A stretch of DNA of 64,000 nt from UBA3305 sp002373555 (GCA_946612455.1 CAMOER010000008.1:30466-94465), one strand, 5' to 3'. Shown: positions 1 through 10,328, numbered from the stretch's first letter. Program-made: numbers and translations. The notes: generated from the sequence alone by a model not told the origin.

Positions 1-1
1 C

Positions 2-1075
2 TGCATGATGCAGGAACCGAAGGTCGTGGAAAAGCTCAGATCCTCCTATCCTTTCGTGGACCTGATCTTCGGCACCCATAATGTCTATAAGCTGGCAGAG
101 CTTCTGTACCGCGTTCTGGCAGAAAAAACAAGAGTCATTGATATCTGGGACAAAGCGGATGCGATCGTGGAGGATCTTCCGGTCAACCGGAAATATTCCT
201 TCAAATCCGGCGTCAATATCTCTTTTGGCTGCAACAATTTCTGCACCTACTGCATCGTTCCTTACGTCAGAGGCCGGGAACGCAGCCGCGCACCGGAGGA
301 TATCCTGAAAGAGATCCGGCAGCTGGCCGATGACGGCGTGATCGAGATCATGCTGCTCGGGCAGAATGTCAATTCCTACGGCAAGGATCTGGAGACGCCC
401 ATGACATTTTCCGAACTGCTCCGGGAAGTGGAGAAGATCGAAGGGATCCGAAGGATCCGGTTCATGACGTCCCATCCGAAGGATCTTTCGGATGAACTGA
501 TCGCTGTCATGAAGGACAGCAAAAAAATCTGCAGGCATCTGCATCTGCCGCTGCAGTCGGGAAGCACAAAGCTCCTTGCGGCCATGAACCGCAGATATAC
601 CAAAGAAGATTATCTGAACCTGGCACTGAAGATCCGGCGAGAGATCCCGGACATTTCCCTGACAACGGATATCATTGTCGGCTTCCCCGGCGAGACGGAA
701 GAGGATTTTCAGGATACGCTGGACGTCGTCCGCCAGGTCCGTTATGAGAGCGCATTCACCTTCATCTATTCGCCCCGCACAGGCACGCCGGCCGCGAAGA
801 TGGAGCAGGTACCGGAAGCTGTTGTCCATGAACGCTTTGACAGACTTCTTGCCGAAGTGCAGGAGATCGCGAAGGAAGTTTGCTGCAGGGATACCGGAAA
901 GATAATGGAAGTGCTGGTCGAAGAGGTCAATGAGAAGGATCCTTCACTGCTGACCGGCAGACTGTCGAATCATATCATGGTCCATTTCCCGGGATGTCCG
1001 GCGCTTGTCGGCAGGCTGGTCAATGTGAAGCTGACGTCAGCGCACGGATTCTATTATCAGGGAGAAATGGTCTGA
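2..1075 (+). CDS. miaB: tRNA-2-methylthio-N6-dimethylallyladenosine synthase MiaB (5' end outside window)
   Basis: Radical SAM methylthiotransferase that adds the 2-methylthio group to i6A37 of tRNAs reading UNN codons. The reading frame is open to the window edge and begins inside the N-terminal UPF0004 domain (the visible C-M-M-Q matches its third cysteine region), so the real start is upstream. The radical-SAM cluster motif GCNNFCTYC (CxxxCxxC) and the following VPYVRGRERSR segment are clear, and a TRAM-like domain forms the end (GRLSNHIMVHF... to the stop). It lies 48 nt before mutS, and miaA, which makes its i6A substrate, is three genes downstream, so both steps of ms2i6A synthesis share this cluster with mismatch repair. 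Confidence 0.96.
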   Translation, partial: CMMQEPKVVEKLRSSYPFVDLIFGTHNVYKLAELLYRVLAEKTRVIDIWDKADAIVEDLPVNRKYSFKSGVNISFGCNNFCTYCIVPYVRGRERSRAPEDILKEIRQLADDGVIEIMLLGQNVNSYGKDLETPMTFSELLREVEKIEGIRRIRFMTSHPKDLSDELIAVMKDSKKICRHLHLPLQSGSTKLLAAMNRRYTKEDYLNLALKIRREIPDISLTTDIIVGFPGETEEDFQDTLDVVRQVRYESAFTFIYSPRTGTPAAKMEQVPEAVVHERFDRLLAEVQEIAKEVCCRDTGKIMEVLVEEVNEKDPSLLTGRLSNHIMVHFPGCPALVGRLVNVKLTSAHGFYYQGEMV

Positions 1076-1123
1076 TCTGGGGCGTCCTGCAGGGACTGCC
1101 CGATTTGGAGAGGTTTGATACAC

Positions 1124-3772
1124 ATGATGACACCGATGATGCAGCATTATCTGGATACGAAAAAAGAGTATCCGGACTGCATTTTATTCTACAGGCTCGG
1201 CGATTTTTATGAAATGTTCTACGAGGACGCCATCACGGTCTCCCGGGAACTTGAACTGACGCTGACGGGCAAGGACTGCGGCATGCCGGAACGTGCGCCC
1301 ATGTGCGGCGTGCCGCATCATGCAGCCGACGTCTATATCAGCAAGCTCGTGGAACGGGGATTTAAAGTCGCCATTGCAGAGCAGACGGAGGATCCGAAGC
1401 AGGCAAAGGGACTGGTACGCCGGGAAGTCGTCCGGATCGTGACGCCCGGGACGAACATGGCCCCGCAGGCGCTGGAAGAAGGCAGAAACAATTACATCAT
1501 GTGCATTGCTGCGCAGGACCGGGAATTCGGACTTTCCGCAGCAGATGTTTCTACGGGCGAATTTTTTGCGACGGAAGTGACCTCTGTCGGAGAACTGTTC
1601 GATGAGATCTATAAATTCATGCCGTCCGAGATCATCGTAAATGAAGCCTTTATGATCCGCGGCGTGGATACAGATGAACTGAAGAACCGCTATCATATGA
1701 TGATCTCCGTGCTGCCGGCTTCGTATTTTAAGGAAACGGACTGCGTGAAACGGCTCTGTGATCATTTCGATGTCTATTCCTATGAAAGCCTGGGCTTTAA
1801 GGACCGCCACGCGGCAGGTCTTGCTTCCGGCGCTATGCTCATTTATCTGGATGAGACACAGAAGATCGCGCTCACGCATATTACCGGGGTCAGCCTGTAT
1901 GACCGTGGGAAATATATGATCATCGATACGTCCACCAGAAGAAATCTGGAACTGACCGAGACGCTGCGGGAGAAGAAGAAGCACGGGACGCTTCTGTGGG
2001 TCCTGGACCGGACGAAGACCGCCATGGGCGCCAGACTCCTGCGTACCATTATCGAACAGCCGCTCCTCACAAAGGAGGAGATCATCCGTCGGCAGGATGC
2101 GATTCAGGATCTTCTGGACGATCTGATCACCAGAGAGGAGCTGCGGGAATATCTGGCTCCTGTCTATGACCTGGAGCGTCTGATGGGAAGGATCACCTTC
2201 CATACGGCCGGTCCCAGAGATCTGATCGCTTTTAAGACATCCCTGGAAATGCTGCCGCATATCAGAGGACTGCTGCAGGGCTTTGAGAGTGCCCTGCTTA
2301 CAGAGCTTCATGAGGATATGGATGATCTCACAGATATCTGCGCAATGATCGGCGCAGCGATCAATGATGATCCGCCGCTGTCCTCGAAGGAAGGCGGCAT
2401 TATCAAGGCCGGATATTCCGAAGAAGCCGACCGGCTCCGGGAGGCAAAAACAGAGGGTAACGGCTGGCTGAAAGAGCTCGAAGAAACAGAAAAAGAGCGC
2501 ACAGGCATCAAGAACCTGCGTATCAAATACAACAGAGTATTCGGCTATTATCTGGAGGTCACCAACTCCTTTAAGGATCTGGTACCGGAGGATTATATCC
2601 GGAAGCAGACGCTGACGAATGCCGAACGGTACACGACGCCGCGGCTGAAAGAACTTGAGAACGTCATTCTGGGCGCCGATGAAAAACTGACCGCGTTGGA
2701 ATATGACATTTTCTGTGAGATCCGGGAGCATATTTCGGGACAAGTCGCACGTGTTCAGAAGACAGCCCATGCGGTTGCCATGCTGGATGTGCTGCTGTCG
2801 CTGGCGCATGCCGCAGAGCATGAGCATTTCGTGCGGCCGAAGATCAACGACAAAGGAAGCATCAATATCATCGGCGGACGTCATCCGGTGGTTGCCAAAA
2901 TGATGAAGGATGAGCCGTTCGTACCGAACGATACGAAGCTGGATCTGAAGGAGCACAGGATCGCCGTCATCACCGGACCGAACATGGCCGGTAAGTCCAC
3001 GTACATGCGGCAGACAGCGCTGATCGTGCTGATGGCGCAGACCGGATCCTTTGTCCCGGCCGATAAGGCGGACATCGGGATCAGCGACCGGATCTTCACT
3101 CGCGTCGGCGCATCGGACGATCTCGCTTCCGGGCAGAGCACCTTCATGGTGGAAATGACGGAAGTGGCCAACATCCTGCGGAATGCTACCAGGAATTCCC
3201 TTCTGATCCTGGACGAGATCGGCAGGGGCACGAGCACATTTGACGGCCTGGCGATCGCGTGGGCGGTCGTGGAGCATATCAGTCAGCCGAAGCTGATCGG
3301 CGCGAAAACGCTTTTTGCGACGCATTATCATGAACTGACGGAGCTGGAAGGTCATCTTCCCGGCGTGAACAACTACTGCATTGCCGTCAAGGAGCAGGGA
3401 GATACGATCGTTTTCCTGCGTAAGATCGTTGCCGGCGGCGCGGACAAGAGCTACGGTATCCAGGTCGCAAAGCTGGCCGGCGTTCCCGGACAGGTGATCG
3501 AGAGAGCGAAGGAACTCGTCGCGGAACTGTCCGATGCGGATATCTCGGCACGTGCTAGAGAAGTCGCAGAGTCGGGGGTCACCGACAGGAAAAAACACGT
3601 TCCGAAACCGGATTACGTCGACAGGAACCAGCTTTCGCTGTTCGATACGAACAGTGACGACGAGATCCTGAAGGAGATCGACAGCCTGGAGCTTTCCACG
3701 ATGACACCGATCGATGCACTGAATACACTGTATTCGCTGCAGGCTAAAAGAAAGAACCGCTGGCAGGGATAA
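1124..3772 (+). CDS. mutS: DNA mismatch repair protein MutS
   Basis: Recognises mismatches and small loops and starts mismatch repair with MutL. The N-terminal mismatch-reading motif GDFYEMF (the F-x-E wedge) is at about residues 26-32, the Walker A motif GPNMAGKST at about 617-625 and the Walker B region LILDEIGRGTS near 694. The length of 882 residues is usual. I prefer ATG 1124 (or 1127) to the in-frame TTG at 1115, because the GGAGAGG ribosome site at 1107-1113 is correctly spaced only for the ATG. A long antisense reading frame across the gene is a composition artefact. mutL follows after 19 nt. Confidence 0.98.
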   Translation: MMTPMMQHYLDTKKEYPDCILFYRLGDFYEMFYEDAITVSRELELTLTGKDCGMPERAPMCGVPHHAADVYISKLVERGFKVAIAEQTEDPKQAKGLVRREVVRIVTPGTNMAPQALEEGRNNYIMCIAAQDREFGLSAADVSTGEFFATEVTSVGELFDEIYKFMPSEIIVNEAFMIRGVDTDELKNRYHMMISVLPASYFKETDCVKRLCDHFDVYSYESLGFKDRHAAGLASGAMLIYLDETQKIALTHITGVSLYDRGKYMIIDTSTRRNLELTETLREKKKHGTLLWVLDRTKTAMGARLLRTIIEQPLLTKEEIIRRQDAIQDLLDDLITREELREYLAPVYDLERLMGRITFHTAGPRDLIAFKTSLEMLPHIRGLLQGFESALLTELHEDMDDLTDICAMIGAAINDDPPLSSKEGGIIKAGYSEEADRLREAKTEGNGWLKELEETEKERTGIKNLRIKYNRVFGYYLEVTNSFKDLVPEDYIRKQTLTNAERYTTPRLKELENVILGADEKLTALEYDIFCEIREHISGQVARVQKTAHAVAMLDVLLSLAHAAEHEHFVRPKINDKGSINIIGGRHPVVAKMMKDEPFVPNDTKLDLKEHRIAVITGPNMAGKSTYMRQTALIVLMAQTGSFVPADKADIGISDRIFTRVGASDDLASGQSTFMVEMTEVANILRNATRNSLLILDEIGRGTSTFDGLAIAWAVVEHISQPKLIGAKTLFATHYHELTELEGHLPGVNNYCIAVKEQGDTIVFLRKIVAGGADKSYGIQVAKLAGVPGQVIERAKELVAELSDADISARAREVAESGVTDRKKHVPKPDYVDRNQLSLFDTNSDDEILKEIDSLELSTMTPIDALNTLYSLQAKRKNRWQG

Positions 3773-3791
3773 AGGATAAAACGGAGGCATC

Positions 3792-5807
3792 ATGCAGAAG
3801 ATACATGTCCTTGATCAGGATACGATTAATCAGATCGCGGCCGGTGAGGTGATCGAACGTCCGGCTTCCGTGGTCAAGGAACTGACGGAAAACGCGATCG
3901 ATGCGGGCGCAACTGCGGTCACGGTCGAGATCAGAGACGGCGGAAAAGCCCTGATCCGGGTGACGGATAACGGCTCCGGCTTTGACCCGGCCGATATCCG
4001 CACGGCCTTCATGCCGCATGCGACCAGCAAAATACAGACGGCGGAAGATCTTTTCTCTGTGGGTTCGCTTGGATTCCGCGGGGAGGCGCTGCCTTCCGTT
4101 GCGTCCGTTTCCAGGACGGAGCTGATCACCCGGACGTCCGAGAACATTACCGGCATCCGATACATCAATGAAGGCGGCGTGGAAAAGGAATTCTCGGAGG
4201 TCGGCGCACCGGAAGGTACGACGATCATCATCCGGGATCTGTTCTTCAATACGCCGGCGAGAAAAAAGTTCTTAAAGAAGGGGATCACGGAAGCCTCGAA
4301 TGTCAGTACAATGATGGAAAGACTGGCGCTGTCGCATCCGTCGGTGGCCATACGGCTGATTGCAGATGATAAAGTGCGGCTTTCCACGCCGGGCAACGGC
4401 AGGCTGAAGGATCTGGTCTATTCCATTTACGGGAAGGACGCTGCGGCAGCCATGATCCCGGTTGAAGGCACCTTTTCCGGTGTGGAAATTTCCGGATTTA
4501 CCGCAAAGCCCGAGTACAGCCGCGCCAACCGTACGTCCGAGATCTACTTTGTCAATAACCGCTTCGTCAGGAATCCGGTGATCGGCAAGGCGATCGAAAA
4601 TGCGTATCTGGGATTTCTGATGCAGCACCGCTATCCGGTATGCATCCTGTTCCTTCGTTTCCGTCCGGGCGCTGTGGATGTGAATGTCCATCCCGCCAAG
4701 CTGGAAATCCGGTTTTCGGATGAGGATCTGGCCTATCAGGCGGTTTACGAAGCTGTCCGGGAGGCTCTCTCATCTGTCGAACTGATCAAACGGCAGCAGT
4801 TGGTGAAGGAACTGCAGGAAGAGACACGGAAGGATATGGGGACAGAGCCGTTCTTTGCGGAACGAAGACCTGTCTATTCCTTCGGTACAGAAAAGATCAG
4901 AAGACCGGAAGCTGCGGCTGTGTCGTCCATGCCTGAAAGACAGGATTCTGTTTCGGATGGTTATGATGGGAATCCGGCGGAGACAAGACCGGAACCGATC
5001 CAGCCGAAAAGGCGGGAGCTCTCCACGGTGGAACTTCTGATGAAGAAATGGGACAGTAAAAACGGAGCGGAAAATGGTTCTGCAGAGATCTCAGCGCCTG
5101 TATCTGCGTCTGTTCCGGAGCCTGCTGCTCCAACCCTTGCTGCGGAACCTGTTCCTGCAACCGGTCCTTCGTCCAGAAAAAGCGATACGCTTCTCGCCGG
5201 CACGCAGGAGAGGCTTTTTACGGAGGAAACCAGAAAAGACTACAGAGTGATCGGTCAGCTGTTCGATACCTACTGGCTGTTCGAATATAAGGATACATTT
5301 CTGATGATGGATCAGCATGCGGCGCATGAAAAGGTCCTGTATGAGAAGAATCTGGCGGCTTTCCGGAATAAGGAATTCACCTCCCAGATGCTGATGCCGC
5401 CGTATGAACCGGAACTCGGCGTAAAGGAAATGCAGATGTTCTCTGAATACATCCGTGCATTCCGGCAGCTTGGTTTCGAATTCGGGAATAGCGACGGGAA
5501 GCTTACGATTACCGCTGTACCGGGAAATGTACTGGGACTGTCCTGGCAGGAGGTCTTTAAGGAACTGCTGGATTCCGTATCCGGGGAGACCGGCCGCGAA
5601 CCGGTCCATATCCTGGAAGAAAAGCTGGCGCTGATGTCCTGCAAAGCGGCGATCAAAGGGAATTATACGATCAGTCTTGCGGAGATCAACGAACTGCTGG
5701 ACCAACTGCTGAAGCTGGAGAATCCGTATATGTGCCCGCACGGCAGACCGACCATGATATCAATGTCGAAGTATGAGATAGAAAAGAGATTTTCAAGGAT
5801 CGTTTGA
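3792..5807 (+). CDS. mutL: DNA mismatch repair endonuclease MutL
   Basis: GHKL ATPase that couples MutS mismatch recognition to strand incision. The N-terminal ATPase motifs are visible: ENAIDAGA near residue 33 and GFRGEAL near 94. A low-complexity Pro/Ala/Glu linker spans roughly 350-475. The C-terminal domain carries DQHAAHEKVLYE (about 506), the metal-binding motif of endonuclease-type MutL, and CPHGRPT near the end. This is the nicking type expected where there is no MutH/Dam system. GGAGG lies just before the ATG, and the stop codon overlaps the miaA start. Confidence 0.97.
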   Translation: MQKIHVLDQDTINQIAAGEVIERPASVVKELTENAIDAGATAVTVEIRDGGKALIRVTDNGSGFDPADIRTAFMPHATSKIQTAEDLFSVGSLGFRGEALPSVASVSRTELITRTSENITGIRYINEGGVEKEFSEVGAPEGTTIIIRDLFFNTPARKKFLKKGITEASNVSTMMERLALSHPSVAIRLIADDKVRLSTPGNGRLKDLVYSIYGKDAAAAMIPVEGTFSGVEISGFTAKPEYSRANRTSEIYFVNNRFVRNPVIGKAIENAYLGFLMQHRYPVCILFLRFRPGAVDVNVHPAKLEIRFSDEDLAYQAVYEAVREALSSVELIKRQQLVKELQEETRKDMGTEPFFAERRPVYSFGTEKIRRPEAAAVSSMPERQDSVSDGYDGNPAETRPEPIQPKRRELSTVELLMKKWDSKNGAENGSAEISAPVSASVPEPAAPTLAAEPVPATGPSSRKSDTLLAGTQERLFTEETRKDYRVIGQLFDTYWLFEYKDTFLMMDQHAAHEKVLYEKNLAAFRNKEFTSQMLMPPYEPELGVKEMQMFSEYIRAFRQLGFEFGNSDGKLTITAVPGNVLGLSWQEVFKELLDSVSGETGREPVHILEEKLALMSCKAAIKGNYTISLAEINELLDQLLKLENPYMCPHGRPTMISMSKYEIEKRFSRIV

Positions 5808-6781
5808 TGAACAGGAAAGAGACATTTTCCGAAACAGAAAAGAGACCGCTGATCATTCTGGCCGGACCGACTGCCGTCGGCAAGACGGAATGCTCGCTTC
5901 TGCTGGCTGAAAAACTGGGCTGCGAGATCATCAGCGCAGATTCCATGCAGGTCTACAGAGGAATGGATATCGGCACGGCCAAGGCGCTTCCGGAGGAACG
6001 GCTCCGTGTGCCGCATCATCTGATCGATGTGTGTGATCCGACGGAAGAATTCAATGTTGTCCGATATAAAGAGGAAGCATCCGCCGCGATCACGGATATC
6101 TGTTCGCGCGGGAAGATCCCTCTCCTGACGGGCGGTACGGGCTTCTACATCCAGGCAGTCCTGAAGGATACGGACTTTACGGAGAATGCGAGCGATCCGG
6201 ATTACCGGGAACAGCTGGAGGCCATGGAAGCTGCGGATCCGGGCTGCCTGTACCGGATGCTTCTGGAGCATGATCCGAAAGCGGCAGAGGAGATCCATCA
6301 GAACAATATCAAGCGCGTTGTCCGTGCGCTGGAATTTTTCCATGCATCCGGCGAACGCATTTCAGATCATAATGCACGGGAGAAAGAGCGGCAGTCACCG
6401 TATAAGTTCCTTTTCATCGTACTTGAGAGAGACCGCGGGGAACTGTACCGCCGCATTGACAGGCGGGTAGATCTCATGATGGAAGAGGGGCTGACGGAGG
6501 AAACGCGGAAGCTGAAAGAAGCCGGCTGCACAAGAAACATGGTCTCCATGCAGGGCCTCGGATACAAGGAAATGCTCGCATATCTCGATGGGGAATATCC
6601 CCTGGAGGAGACCGTGCGTCTTATTAAAAGAAATACCAGACATTATGCGAAACGTCAGCTGACGTGGTTCAGACGCACACAGGAAACCGTCTGGCTGAAC
6701 TGTGCTGGTTTTGCTGATGTGGATCAGCTGAGCGGTCATATTATATCGCTCTGGGAAAAGAAAAAGAAAGAGCAGGAGTAA
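5807..6781 (+). CDS. miaA: tRNA dimethylallyltransferase MiaA
   Basis: Transfers a dimethylallyl group to N6 of A37 in tRNAs reading UNN codons, giving the substrate for MiaB encoded at the window start. The P-loop GPTAVGKTE and the ISADSMQVYRGMDIGTAK motif are diagnostic, and RHYAKRQLTWFR near the C-terminus is also conserved. ATG 5807 overlaps the mutL stop by one base (TGATG) with AAGGAT upstream; a TTG one codon earlier is less likely. Translational coupling to mutL is probable. Confidence 0.97.
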   Translation: MNRKETFSETEKRPLIILAGPTAVGKTECSLLLAEKLGCEIISADSMQVYRGMDIGTAKALPEERLRVPHHLIDVCDPTEEFNVVRYKEEASAAITDICSRGKIPLLTGGTGFYIQAVLKDTDFTENASDPDYREQLEAMEAADPGCLYRMLLEHDPKAAEEIHQNNIKRVVRALEFFHASGERISDHNAREKERQSPYKFLFIVLERDRGELYRRIDRRVDLMMEEGLTEETRKLKEAGCTRNMVSMQGLGYKEMLAYLDGEYPLEETVRLIKRNTRHYAKRQLTWFRRTQETVWLNCAGFADVDQLSGHIISLWEKKKKEQE

Positions 6782-6785
6782 CCAA

Positions 6786-8099
6786 ATGGAGCGTTCAGAA
6801 GAAACAATAAACGCGATGCTGCGCACTTCCTATACAGAATCCGGTATTTCGGAACCCGTATTCCGGCTGGGAGAGGAAGTGCTCAGTACATTGAAAGAAA
6901 GATTTGACAGGATCGACAGGATCGCGGAGATCAATCAGCTGAAAGTACTGTCGGCCATGCGCAAGAACCGTGTATCCGAAGGCCATTTTCAGGCAACGAC
7001 CGGATACGGCTATAACGATCTTGGGAGAGATACGCTGGAATCCGTGTATGCGGATACTTTTCACACAGAAGATGCGCTCGTCAGAATGCAGATTACCTGC
7101 GGAACGCATGCGCTGAATCTCGCGCTTTCCGCGAATCTGCGCCCCGGCGATCATCTGCTTTCGCCGGTCGGCAGTCCGTATGATACGCTGGAGGAAGTGA
7201 TCGGGATCCGTGAATCTGAAGGGTCCCTTGCAGAGTACGGCGTGACGTATTCCCAGGTGGAGCTGACACCGGAAGGCGCTTTCGATTATGACGCGATCCG
7301 TGCGGCGATCCGGCCGGAAACGAAGATGGCGACGATCCAGCGATCCTGCGGGTATTCATCGAGAAAGACGTTCTCGCCGGCAGAGATCGGTGAGCTGATC
7401 GCTTTTCTGAAGAGCGTAAAGCCGGATATCATCTGTATGGTCGATAACTGCTACGGCGAATTTACGGATACGGTGGAACCGTCGGATTTCGGCGCGGATA
7501 TGATTGTCGGCTCGCTGATCAAAAATCCCGGCGGCGGACTGGCACCGGCCGGCGGCTATATCTGTGGAACGCATGCCTGCGTGGAAAGAGTCGCCAAAAG
7601 ACTGACTTCTCCGGGACTCGGACGGGAAGTAGGCGCGAATCTGGGGATCAACCCCGCTTTTTACCAGGGATTTTTCCTTGCACCGACAGTCACGGCCTCT
7701 GCAGAGAAGGGCGCGATCTTTGCTGCGGCGATGTATGAGAAGCTCGGATTCCGGGTGCATCCGGCTGCTGCCGCTGACAGATTCGACATCATTCAGTCTG
7801 TTGAGCTCGGCAGTGCAGAGGCACTGAAGGCTTTCTGTCTGGGCATTCAAGCAGCGGCACCGGTGGACTCCTATCTGACGCCGGAACCCTGGGATATGCC
7901 CGGATATGATGACCCGGTGATCATGGCAGCCGGCGCTTTCGTCTCCGGTTCTTCGATCGAATTATCCGCTGACGGACCGCTCAGACCGCCCTACGCTGTC
8001 TTTTTCCAGGGCGGCATCACCTGGCAGCATGCGAAATTCGGCATCCTGATGTCTGTGCAAAAATTAGTGGACGCGGGCGCTGCCGTTGTGGTAAGATAG
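6786..8099 (+). CDS. Methionine gamma-lyase / aluminium-resistance family PLP enzyme (YnbB-like)
   Basis: Fold-type I PLP enzyme related to cystathionine beta/gamma lyases, in the family often labelled aluminium resistance protein (B. subtilis YnbB). The 437-residue protein has the PLP region SLIKNPGGG, whose lysine is the probable Schiff-base residue, and the upstream aspartate region MVDNCYGEF. The substrate cannot be read from sequence. It starts 4 nt after miaA with a weak ribosome site, so it is probably co-transcribed. A ynbB-like gene after miaA is a recurrent clostridial arrangement, but the link to tRNA modification or repair is not understood. Confidence 0.88.
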   Translation: MERSEETINAMLRTSYTESGISEPVFRLGEEVLSTLKERFDRIDRIAEINQLKVLSAMRKNRVSEGHFQATTGYGYNDLGRDTLESVYADTFHTEDALVRMQITCGTHALNLALSANLRPGDHLLSPVGSPYDTLEEVIGIRESEGSLAEYGVTYSQVELTPEGAFDYDAIRAAIRPETKMATIQRSCGYSSRKTFSPAEIGELIAFLKSVKPDIICMVDNCYGEFTDTVEPSDFGADMIVGSLIKNPGGGLAPAGGYICGTHACVERVAKRLTSPGLGREVGANLGINPAFYQGFFLAPTVTASAEKGAIFAAAMYEKLGFRVHPAAAADRFDIIQSVELGSAEALKAFCLGIQAAAPVDSYLTPEPWDMPGYDDPVIMAAGAFVSGSSIELSADGPLRPPYAVFFQGGITWQHAKFGILMSVQKLVDAGAAVVVR

Positions 8100-8149
8100 C
8101 ATATTATAAATCATCCGACGGGGTCATTGGGAGAGCACGGAGGATGTTT

Positions 8150-8866
8150 ATGATCGAAAAAAGAATAACGATGAAAGAACTTCCGGTCTCGGAGAGACCG
8201 TATGAGAAATGCATCTCGTTCGGACCGGAGGTCTTAAGTGATGCAGAACTTCTGGCAGTCATTCTGCGGAGCGGCACGCCCGGCGTCAGTTCCAGGCAGC
8301 TTGCCGAGACAGTCCTGAAGCGGCTCGCACCGCTCGGCGGACTGCCTGCCCTGAAAAACATCTCGATCGATGAGCTGACCGAGATGCCCGGGATCGGGCC
8401 GGTCAAAGCCGTGCAGCTTCAGTGTATCGGGGAACTCGGCATACGCATTTCCAGAACGGAAATGCATGCTTCCGTACGGCTGACTTCGCCCGATTCGATC
8501 GCCGCCTTCTTTATGGAGGAAATGCGGTCCCTGGATCATGAGGTCGTAAAAGCCGCTTATTTTGATAATAAGGGCGGTTTTATTACGTCCAGAGATCTAA
8601 GCAGCGGGACGGTGGCGCGGTCAGTTCTTTCTCCGAGAGAGTTTTTTATAGAAGCGCTGAAGCACAGGGCTGTCTATACTGTTGTGCTGCACAATCATCC
8701 GAGCGGCGATCCGACGCCGAGTGCGGAGGACCTGCAGCTGACGCTTCAGCTTGTCCGGGCCGGAAGACTTCTGCAGATCCCGGTCTATGACCATATTATT
8801 ATCGGTGATCACTGTTATACCAGCTTTCAGGAGTGCGGTTATATGAAGGATGACTGCGCTTTTTGA
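8150..8866 (+). CDS. radC: RadC family protein (JAB1/MPN domain)
   Basis: RadC family protein with an N-terminal helix-hairpin-helix region (EMPGIGPVKAVQL) and a C-terminal JAB-type metal site (HNHPSGDPTPSAED). The family was once linked to repair, but its biochemical role is unsettled. ATG 8150 has GGAGG (8139-8143) at a six-base spacing; the alternative ATG at 8144 touches that ribosome site, and ATG 8171 (MKELP) is the most conserved possible start. Its position just before mreC is the conserved radC-mre arrangement of Firmicutes. Confidence 0.95.
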   Translation: MIEKRITMKELPVSERPYEKCISFGPEVLSDAELLAVILRSGTPGVSSRQLAETVLKRLAPLGGLPALKNISIDELTEMPGIGPVKAVQLQCIGELGIRISRTEMHASVRLTSPDSIAAFFMEEMRSLDHEVVKAAYFDNKGGFITSRDLSSGTVARSVLSPREFFIEALKHRAVYTVVLHNHPSGDPTPSAEDLQLTLQLVRAGRLLQIPVYDHIIIGDHCYTSFQECGYMKDDCAF

Positions 8867-8877
8867 GGATAGATTGA

Positions 8878-9813
8878 ATGAAGAAGAAAAAAAGGCCGAG
8901 TATTCAGCCCAAACATATATTTACAATTCTGGCAGCGCTGTGCCTGGTGCTCATTGTAGCCACGTCCGTTTCAAGCGGCGGCAATATCCTGCGCGGCGGC
9001 TTCAACACGCTCCTGATGCCGATGCAGAAAGGATTTAATCTGGTCGGCGGGGGCATCTTTAACCGTGCCGACAATCTGATCCATCTGCATAATGTCGAGA
9101 AGGAAAACGAACAGCTGAAGGATGAACTGGCCGAACTGAAGGAGCAGAACACCCGTTATCAGCTGGAGCTCACCGAGCTTGCGGAGTACAGAGGACTCTT
9201 AAAGCTGGCGGAGCAGTATCCGGATTATGAGACGGTCGGCGCACATATCATCGGCAAGAACTCCGACAACTGGTATAAGACGATCATGGTCGACAAGGGT
9301 TCCCGGGACGGAATTGCGGTCGATATGAACGTGATCGCGGACGGCGGTCTGGTCGGCATCGTTACATCCGTTACGCCGGCGACAGCCACGATCAGTACGA
9401 TCATCAATGACAACCGGAATGTCGGCGCCATGGCGCTCAATTCCAAGGATGCCTGTATCGTCACAGGAGATCTTTCCCTGTATGAGAAAGGCCTTCTTTC
9501 CCTGTCCAGGATCGCAAAGGACGATGACATCAACAATGACGACAAGATCGTGACTTCCAACACCAGTACGATGTACATGCCCGGGATCCTGATCGGCTAT
9601 GCTTCGGAACTGACCGTGGATGCCAACAATCTGACGAAATCGGGATATCTGATCCCGGTCGTGGATTTCACGCATCTGGATTCCGTTCTGATCATTACCA
9701 GCGTCAAGGAGACCGGTACCGGCACTTCGGCGGAGGAAAATCCTGCGGACAGCGAAGCGGCGGAAGCCGAAGCATCGGCTGAGACGACGGCAGCAGAGGA
9801 GGACAGTCAATGA
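8878..9813 (+). CDS. mreC: Rod shape-determining protein MreC
   Basis: Periplasmic scaffold of the elongasome that connects MreB and MreD to PBP2. The protein has one N-terminal membrane segment (residues about 12-32), then a coiled coil rich in Glu/Lys/Leu (about 60-105) and the beta-barrel domains with the conserved GLVGIVTSV region. The C-terminal 25 residues are a low-complexity Ala/Glu/Thr tail. It follows radC by 11 nt, and its stop overlaps the mreD start (ATGA). mreB itself is not in the window. Confidence 0.96.
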   Translation: MKKKKRPSIQPKHIFTILAALCLVLIVATSVSSGGNILRGGFNTLLMPMQKGFNLVGGGIFNRADNLIHLHNVEKENEQLKDELAELKEQNTRYQLELTELAEYRGLLKLAEQYPDYETVGAHIIGKNSDNWYKTIMVDKGSRDGIAVDMNVIADGGLVGIVTSVTPATATISTIINDNRNVGAMALNSKDACIVTGDLSLYEKGLLSLSRIAKDDDINNDDKIVTSNTSTMYMPGILIGYASELTVDANNLTKSGYLIPVVDFTHLDSVLIITSVKETGTGTSAEENPADSEAAEAEASAETTAAEEDSQ

Positions 9814-10328
9814 AAAGAGTTCTCTCGTATGCCGGAATCATCCTGCTCGCGTTTCTGCTCCAGAACAATGTCTTTGCCGTCTGTCCGATCATTGACGCCA
9901 CGCCGAACCTTCTGCTGATCCTGACATTTTCACTCGGTTTTATACGGGGAACGACGGAGGGCATGACAGCCGGCTTTTTCTGCGGTCTTCTGATGGATTT
10001 TGCTTTCGGAACGATCATCGGCTATTATGCGCTGATCTATCTGGTGGTCGGATACGTGACCGGACTGATCGGCCAGATGTTTTACATCGAATTCCTGAAC
10101 ATGCCGCTGCTTCTGTGCGTGCTCAGTGATTTTATCTACAACATGTATATTTACACATTCGGATTTCTGATCCGCGGCAGGACTGCGCTGGGAGCCTATA
10201 TGACGCAGGTGATCCTGCCGGAAGTGGTTTATACGGCCCTTCTGACGCTTCTTGTGTATCCTCTCATCCTGAAGCTGAATGAACGGCTTTCCGCTTCCGA
10301 AAAGAGGAGTGCGAAGAGATTTGTTTAG
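9810..10328 (+). CDS. mreD: Rod shape-determining protein MreD
   Basis: Small polytopic membrane protein of the elongasome. The 172-residue sequence is almost wholly hydrophobic, with five or six predicted membrane segments, and carries the family's NAxPNLLLI-type segment near residues 27-36. It overlaps mreC by 4 nt, and its end overlaps the start region of the PBP2 gene, which points to coupled translation of mreC-mreD-PBP2. Confidence 0.95.
   Translation: MKRVLSYAGIILLAFLLQNNVFAVCPIIDATPNLLLILTFSLGFIRGTTEGMTAGFFCGLLMDFAFGTIIGYYALIYLVVGYVTGLIGQMFYIEFLNMPLLLCVLSDFIYNMYIYTFGFLIRGRTALGAYMTQVILPEVVYTALLTLLVYPLILKLNERLSASEKRSAKRFV

Noticed and set aside
1184..3793. 869-residue open frame antisense to mutS
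   Set aside because: Shadow of a long real gene with biased codons; no ribosome site, no sensible protein features.
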